A stretch of 64,000 bases of DNA from Micromonospora sp. CB01531 (GTDB lineage Bacteria > Actinomycetota > Actinomycetes > Mycobacteriales > Micromonosporaceae): the NCBI RefSeq assembly GCF_001905095.1, contig NZ_LWLS01000079.1, positions 1-64,000 of the forward strand. Direction: 5' to 3'. The position numbers and the translations under genes were made by a program. The notes beneath the pieces are model-generated. The model worked only from the letters and a program-made list of their open reading frames with translations, was not told where the DNA came from and searched no databases. Positions 60,183-64,000 of this stretch are shown one piece after another. The number at the start of each line of letters is the position of its first letter. Within the stretch, counting starts at the first letter, position 1.

Positions 60183-61559
60183 ATGCGCCGCCTGCGGCAG
60201 CTCGCCGAGCGCACACCGCCCAGCCGGGAGCGCTACGCCGACCTGCTCCGGGCGCTCGCCATCACCCTGGTCGTCCTCGGCCACTGGATCATCAGCGTGA
60301 TCGGGCGTGACCAGGCCGGACACCCCACCGGACACTCCGCGCTGGGCGACCTCCCCTGGGCCTGGCCGCTGACCTGGGGGGTCCAGGTGATGCCGGTCTT
60401 CTTCCTGGTCGGGGGTTACGCCAACGCCGCCGCGCTGACATCCTGGCGAGCCCGAGGCGGCGACGCCACCGGCTGGCTGATCGACCGCAGCAGCCGGTTG
60501 ATCCGTCCCACCACCGCGCTGCTGGTGGTGCTGGCGGCCGGCGCGGCGGTGGCCTGGCTGCGCGGCGTCGACGCCGCCGAGATCCGCGCGGTGGTCTGGT
60601 TCGCCACCATCCCGCTCTGGTTCCTCGTCGCCTACCTGGTGGTGGCCCCGCTGACCCCCGTCATGTACGCGCTGCACCGCCGCGCCGGCCTGGTCGTACC
60701 GCTGGTGCTAGTCGGGCTGGTCGCGCTCGGCGACCTGGGCCGGATCCTCGGCCCGGACAGGCTGGCCACCGGGAACTACCTGTTCGGCTGGCTGGCCGTC
60801 CACCAGCTCGGCTTCGCCTGGTACGACGCCCGGCGCGCGAGCCAGGCATCGGGCCGGGGCGACGGCGACCGTCCCGGACTGCGCCGGCGACGGCTGCCCA
60901 GCTCGCGGCACGCCGGGGCGGTGCTGCTGCTCGTGGGGCTGGTCGCGCTGGTGCTGTTGACCCGCGTCGGGCCGTACCCGGTGGCGATGCTGAACGTGCC
61001 GGGCGAGCGCCTGGACAACACCGCCCCGCCGAGCCTGGCGCTGCTCGCGGCGGCCACCGCGCAGCTCGGGCTCATCCTGCTGTTGCAGAATCCGGCGCGA
61101 CGGTGGCTGCGCCGCCGCGGCCCCTGGCAGGTGGTGATCGCGGTGAACGCGGTGGTGCTGACCGTCTTCCTCTGGCACCTGACCGCCGCCATCCTGCTGG
61201 TCGGCCTGCTGGACGCCCTGGGGGTGCTGCCCACCCCGCAGGGCGCCACGGCGGCCTGGTGGGCCTGGCGGGTGCCCTGGCTGCTCACCCTGGCCGTGGT
61301 GCTGGCCGCGCTGGTCGCCGTGTTCGGCCCGATCGAGGCCCGCACCCGCCGGCACGCCCCGGCGAGCACCGCCGGCCCGGTCCGGACCGCACTGGTCGCG
61401 ATCGGCTACGCGGGCCCGGTCGCCGGGCTGCTGATGAACAGCCTCACCGGCAAGACCGCGCCGGAGCCGCTGGGGCTGCCCGCCCCGGCGCTGGTGGCAT
61501 ACCTGGCCGGGGCGGGGGTGCTGCGACTGCTCAGGTCTGGGTGGGGAAGCCGAGGTTGA
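60183..61559 (+). CDS. Acyltransferase 3 family membrane protein
   Basis: 458 aa with about ten membrane helices. The acyltransferase 3 hallmark is ERYADLLRALAITLVVLGHW near residue 17 (catalytic His in GHW), followed by VQVMPVFFLVGGYANAAAL and SSRLIRPTTALLVVLA. A charged cytosolic loop is near 220-240. Such proteins acylate sugars or other surface molecules; the target is unknown. ATG 60183 follows a TACCCT element by six bases (leaderless). The 3' end overlaps mmsA on the other strand by 29 bases. Confidence 0.88.
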   Translation: MRRLRQLAERTPPSRERYADLLRALAITLVVLGHWIISVIGRDQAGHPTGHSALGDLPWAWPLTWGVQVMPVFFLVGGYANAAALTSWRARGGDATGWLIDRSSRLIRPTTALLVVLAAGAAVAWLRGVDAAEIRAVVWFATIPLWFLVAYLVVAPLTPVMYALHRRAGLVVPLVLVGLVALGDLGRILGPDRLATGNYLFGWLAVHQLGFAWYDARRASQASGRGDGDRPGLRRRRLPSSRHAGAVLLLVGLVALVLLTRVGPYPVAMLNVPGERLDNTAPPSLALLAAATAQLGLILLLQNPARRWLRRRGPWQVVIAVNAVVLTVFLWHLTAAILLVGLLDALGVLPTPQGATAAWWAWRVPWLLTLAVVLAALVAVFGPIEARTRRHAPASTAGPVRTALVAIGYAGPVAGLLMNSLTGKTAPEPLGLPAPALVAYLAGAGVLRLLRSGWGSRG

Positions 61560-63027
61560 CCCCGCCGTGCCGGGGGTCGAGCCAGCGACTGGTGACCACC
61601 TTGCCGCGGGTGAAGAAGGCCACCCCCTCGGCGCCGTGCGCGTGCAGGTCACCGAAGAGCGACGCCTTCCAGCCACCGAACGAGTAGTACGCCATCGGCA
61701 CCGGGATCGGCACGTTGATGCCGACCATGCCGACCTCCACCTCGTGCTGGTACCGCCGGGCGGCCCCGCCGTCGTTGGTGAAGATCGCCGTGCCGTTGCC
61801 GTACGGGTTGGCGTTCACGAGGTCAACCGCCTCGTCGTACGAGCCCACCCGCACGACGCTGAGCACCGGACCGAAGATCTCGTCGGTGTAGATCGACATC
61901 TCCGGGGTGACGTGGTCGAAGAGGGTCGGGCCGAGCCAGAACCCCTCGCCGTCCCCGTCCGGGGTGACGTCCCGCCCGTCCACCACCGGCACCGCGCCGG
62001 CCGCGATCCCGGACTCCACGTAGCTGCGGACCCGCTCGGCGTGCGCGGCGGTGACCAGCGGACCCATGTCGCAGCCCCGCCGGCCGTCCCCGGTACGCAG
62101 CTGGGCCATCCGCTCGGCGATCTTCGCGACCAGGGCGTCGGCGACGGGCTCCACCGCGACCAGCGCGGAGATCGCCATGCACCGCTCCCCCGCCGAGCCG
62201 AAGCCGGCGTTGACCGCCGCGTCGGCGGCCAGGTCGAGATCGGCGTCGGGGAGCACCACCATGTGGTTCTTCGCCCCGCCCAGCGCCTGCACCCGCTTGC
62301 CGGTCAGCGCGGCGCGCTGGTGCACGTACCGGGCGACCGGGGTGGACCCGACGAACGACACCGCCTTGACCCCGGGGTGGTCGAGCAGGGCGTCGACCGC
62401 CTCCTTGTCGCCGTTGACCACGTTGAGCACGCCGTCCGGCAGGCCCGCCTCGCTGAACCACTCGGCCAGCAGCAGCGCCGCGCTCGGGTCCTTCTCGCTG
62501 GGCTTGAGCACCACCGCGTTGCCGCAGGCGACGGCTACCGGCACGAACCAGAGCGGCACCATCGCCGGGAAGTTGAACGGCGAGATCACCGCCACCACCC
62601 CCAGCGGCTGGCGCAGGCTGTACGAGTCGACCTCGGTGGAGACGTTCTCGCTGAAGCCGCCGCGCAGGGCGGACGGGATGCCGCAGGCGTACTCGATCAC
62701 CTCCAGGCCCCGCTGCACCTCGCCGGCGGCGTCCGCGAGCACCTTGCCGTGCTCGGCGGTGATCGCCTCGGCGAGCCGGCCGCGTCGGGCGTGGACCAGC
62801 TCGCGGAAGGCGAACAGCACCGCCGTCCGCTTCGGCAGAGAGGCGTCCCGCCAGGCCCGCACGGCCCGCTCGGCGGCCTCCACCGCGCCCGCCACGTCCG
62901 AGGCGGAAGCCAGCGCCACCAGCCCGGTACGCCGGCCGGTGGCCGGGTCGAAGACGTCCCCGCGCCGCTCCGAGTCGCCGACCACCCGCTTGCCGTCGAC
63001 GAAGTGCCCGATGACCGTCGTGCTCAT
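61531..63027 (-). CDS. mmsA: CoA-acylating methylmalonate-semialdehyde dehydrogenase
   Basis: 498 aa aldehyde dehydrogenase. IGHFVDGKRVVGDSERRGDV at the start, VAVISPFNFPAMVPLWFVPV, VSFVGSTPVARYVHQRA and catalytic Cys in GSAGERCMAISALV. The absence of the usual general-base Glu (LGGAKNHMVVLPDAD) is diagnostic of the CoA-acylating MmsA branch. It converts methylmalonate or malonate semialdehyde to propionyl- or acetyl-CoA in valine, beta-alanine or inositol breakdown. ATG 63027 overlaps the aminotransferase stop and has GGAGG upstream. Confidence 0.92.
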   Translation of the reverse strand: MSTTVIGHFVDGKRVVGDSERRGDVFDPATGRRTGLVALASASDVAGAVEAAERAVRAWRDASLPKRTAVLFAFRELVHARRGRLAEAITAEHGKVLADAAGEVQRGLEVIEYACGIPSALRGGFSENVSTEVDSYSLRQPLGVVAVISPFNFPAMVPLWFVPVAVACGNAVVLKPSEKDPSAALLLAEWFSEAGLPDGVLNVVNGDKEAVDALLDHPGVKAVSFVGSTPVARYVHQRAALTGKRVQALGGAKNHMVVLPDADLDLAADAAVNAGFGSAGERCMAISALVAVEPVADALVAKIAERMAQLRTGDGRRGCDMGPLVTAAHAERVRSYVESGIAAGAVPVVDGRDVTPDGDGEGFWLGPTLFDHVTPEMSIYTDEIFGPVLSVVRVGSYDEAVDLVNANPYGNGTAIFTNDGGAARRYQHEVEVGMVGINVPIPVPMAYYSFGGWKASLFGDLHAHGAEGVAFFTRGKVVTSRWLDPRHGGVNLGFPTQT

Positions 63028-64000
63028 GCCGCCACCTCCGCCGCCGCGCAGCCACGGATCGCGTCGACCAGGATGGCCAGGCCCTCCCGGGCCTCGTCCT
63101 CGGTCAGCGTCAGCGGCGGACCCATCCGTACCACGTTGCCGTAGAGGCCGCCCTTGCCGACCAGCAGACCGCCGGCCCGGCACGCCTCGAAGACCCGGGC
63201 GGTGAGCGCCGGGTCGGGCTCGCTGGTGCCCGGCCGGACGAACTCGACGCCGAGCATCAGGCCCTTGCCGCGGACCTCGGCGACGCAGTCGAGGTCGGCC
63301 AGCGCGGTCCGCAGGCCGTCACCGAGGATCGCGCCCACCCGCTCGGCGTTCGCCTGCAGGTCGTGCTCGAGCAGGTAGTCGAGGACCGCGTTGCCGGCCG
63401 CCGTGGAGATCGGGTTGCCGCCGAAGGTGGAGAAGCTGATCGCCGGCACCGCCTCCAGCACGTCGGCCCGACCGACCACGCCGGCCAGGGCGAAGCCGTT
63501 GCCGATGCCCTTGGCGAAGGTGAGCAGGTCCGGGGTGACGCCGTGCGCCTGGTAGCCCCAGAAGTGCTCGCCGGTCCGCCCCCAGCCGGTCTGCACCTCG
63601 TCGCTGATCAGCAGGATGCCGTGCTCGTCGAGCACCTTCTTCCAGCCCGCGAAGAGTCCGTCCGGGCCGTGCACGAACCCGCCCACGCCCTGGATCGGCT
63701 CGGCGATCAGGCAGGCCACGTCGCCGGCGGTCTGGGTGGCGAGCACCTCGCGCAGGTCCTCCACCGCCGCGTCGATCCGGTCCGCCTCGTCCAGCCGGGC
63801 CAGCAGGCCGCGCAGCCGCTCGCCGGAGTGCAGCCAGGCCACCTGGAGCGGGTTGAGCGCGCTCGCCGACCAGCTGCGGTTGCCGGTCACGCCCATCGCC
63901 GCGTACGACCGGCCGTGGTAGCTGTTGCGCACCGCGAGGATCTGGTGCGAGCGGCGGTAGTTGGTGGCCACCAGCAGCGCCGCCTCGTTCGCCTCCGTAC
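63024..64000 (-). CDS. Class III aminotransferase (aspartate aminotransferase family), 5' end outside window
   Basis: Partial: about 325 residues, with the start beyond base 64000. At the window edge it reads TEANEAALLVATNYRRSHQI, then NSYHGRSYAAMGVTG, LIAEPIQGVGGFVHGPDGLF, LLISDEVQTGWGRTGEHFWG and TFAKGIGNGFALAGVVGRAD, with the PLP Lys in FAKG. The pattern fits omega-aminotransferases (beta-alanine, GABA or aminoisobutyrate). Coupling to mmsA by an ATGA overlap suggests an omega-amino acid to semialdehyde to acyl-CoA route. Confidence 0.9.
   Translation of the reverse strand, partial: TEANEAALLVATNYRRSHQILAVRNSYHGRSYAAMGVTGNRSWSASALNPLQVAWLHSGERLRGLLARLDEADRIDAAVEDLREVLATQTAGDVACLIAEPIQGVGGFVHGPDGLFAGWKKVLDEHGILLISDEVQTGWGRTGEHFWGYQAHGVTPDLLTFAKGIGNGFALAGVVGRADVLEAVPAISFSTFGGNPISTAAGNAVLDYLLEHDLQANAERVGAILGDGLRTALADLDCVAEVRGKGLMLGVEFVRPGTSEPDPALTARVFEACRAGGLLVGKGGLYGNVVRMGPPLTLTEDEAREGLAILVDAIRGCAAAEVAA

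Overview
The window is about 70-75% GC, with GTG/TTG starts, ATGA/GTGA stop-start overlaps, Tat signals, a roadblock/sensor-kinase conservon fragment, an F420-type LLM oxidoreductase remnant and a mycothiol-dependent-type isomerase. Together these indicate an actinomycete, most like Micromonosporaceae (inference from gene content; no rRNA is present). It reads as ordinary chromosome carrying three TnpB-type insertion sequences and the gene wreckage they left. No tRNA, rRNA, CRISPR array, prophage or large biosynthetic cluster was seen.

Layout. 1-5.0 kb: an IS605-type element (tnpB/tnpA), a truncated ltrA, a truncated LLM oxidoreductase and two intact tandem ltrA genes. 5.1-9.6 kb: DUF1028 protein, mycothiol-type isomerase, PEBP protein, PAP2 phosphatase, DUF3159 protein, then about 650 bases of hairpin-rich non-coding DNA. 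9.6-18.6 kb: a GH1 beta-glucosidase behind a CebR-like box, a two-gene conservon fragment, an FGGY kinase, a trp-type attenuator before a fused TrpE-TrpG/PhzE-like synthase, and WrbA. 19-26.4 kb: a frameshifted PRC/DUF2382 gene, a winged-helix protein, and a xanthine-dehydrogenase-type cluster (three subunits on +; XdhC and a MocA-like cytidylyltransferase on -). 26.4-28.7 kb: a dead MsmK/UgpC-type ATPase fragment and a second IS605-type element. 29-35 kb: mixed genes (VOC, RusA-like, lipoprotein, rhomboid, L,D-transpeptidase, DUF4184, HAD). 35.3-41.5 kb: an alpha-glucan locus (GH63-like glucosidase, amylo-alpha-1,6-glucosidase, GT4). 41.7-47.7 kb: DUF457-type membrane hydrolase, amidohydrolase, Tat-exported glucuronyl C5-epimerase-like protein, second MobA-like transferase, family A polymerase. 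48-60 kb: two N-acetylglucosamine/chitobiose-type ABC importers (binding protein plus two permeases each), with a SIS protein, an RpiR regulator and an N-acetylglucosamine kinase beside the first. An ArsR/SRPBCC/VOC trio sits between the two importers. 60-64 kb: acyltransferase 3, methylmalonate-semialdehyde dehydrogenase and a class III aminotransferase cut by the window end.

How the genes work together. The 48-60 kb block is an amino-sugar (chitin or peptidoglycan) uptake and phosphorylation region. Neither importer carries an ATPase gene, so both probably use a shared MsiK/MsmK-type ATPase elsewhere; the only such sequence here is a fragment with two in-frame stops. A tnpB has landed between the divergent rpiR and nagK, separating the kinase from its likely control region. 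The 35-41 kb genes fit storage-glucan turnover, and the 21-26 kb genes make and mature a molybdenum hydroxylase.

The most noteworthy signals are: the 16-base block conserved upstream of both intact ltrA genes; the Trp-Trp leader peptide and attenuator; the CebR-type operator on an exported GH1 lipoprotein; the tnpB insertion between rpiR and nagK; the repeated TANNNT-N6-start pattern suggesting leaderless transcripts; and the same-orientation IS605 copies bordered by three gene remnants.
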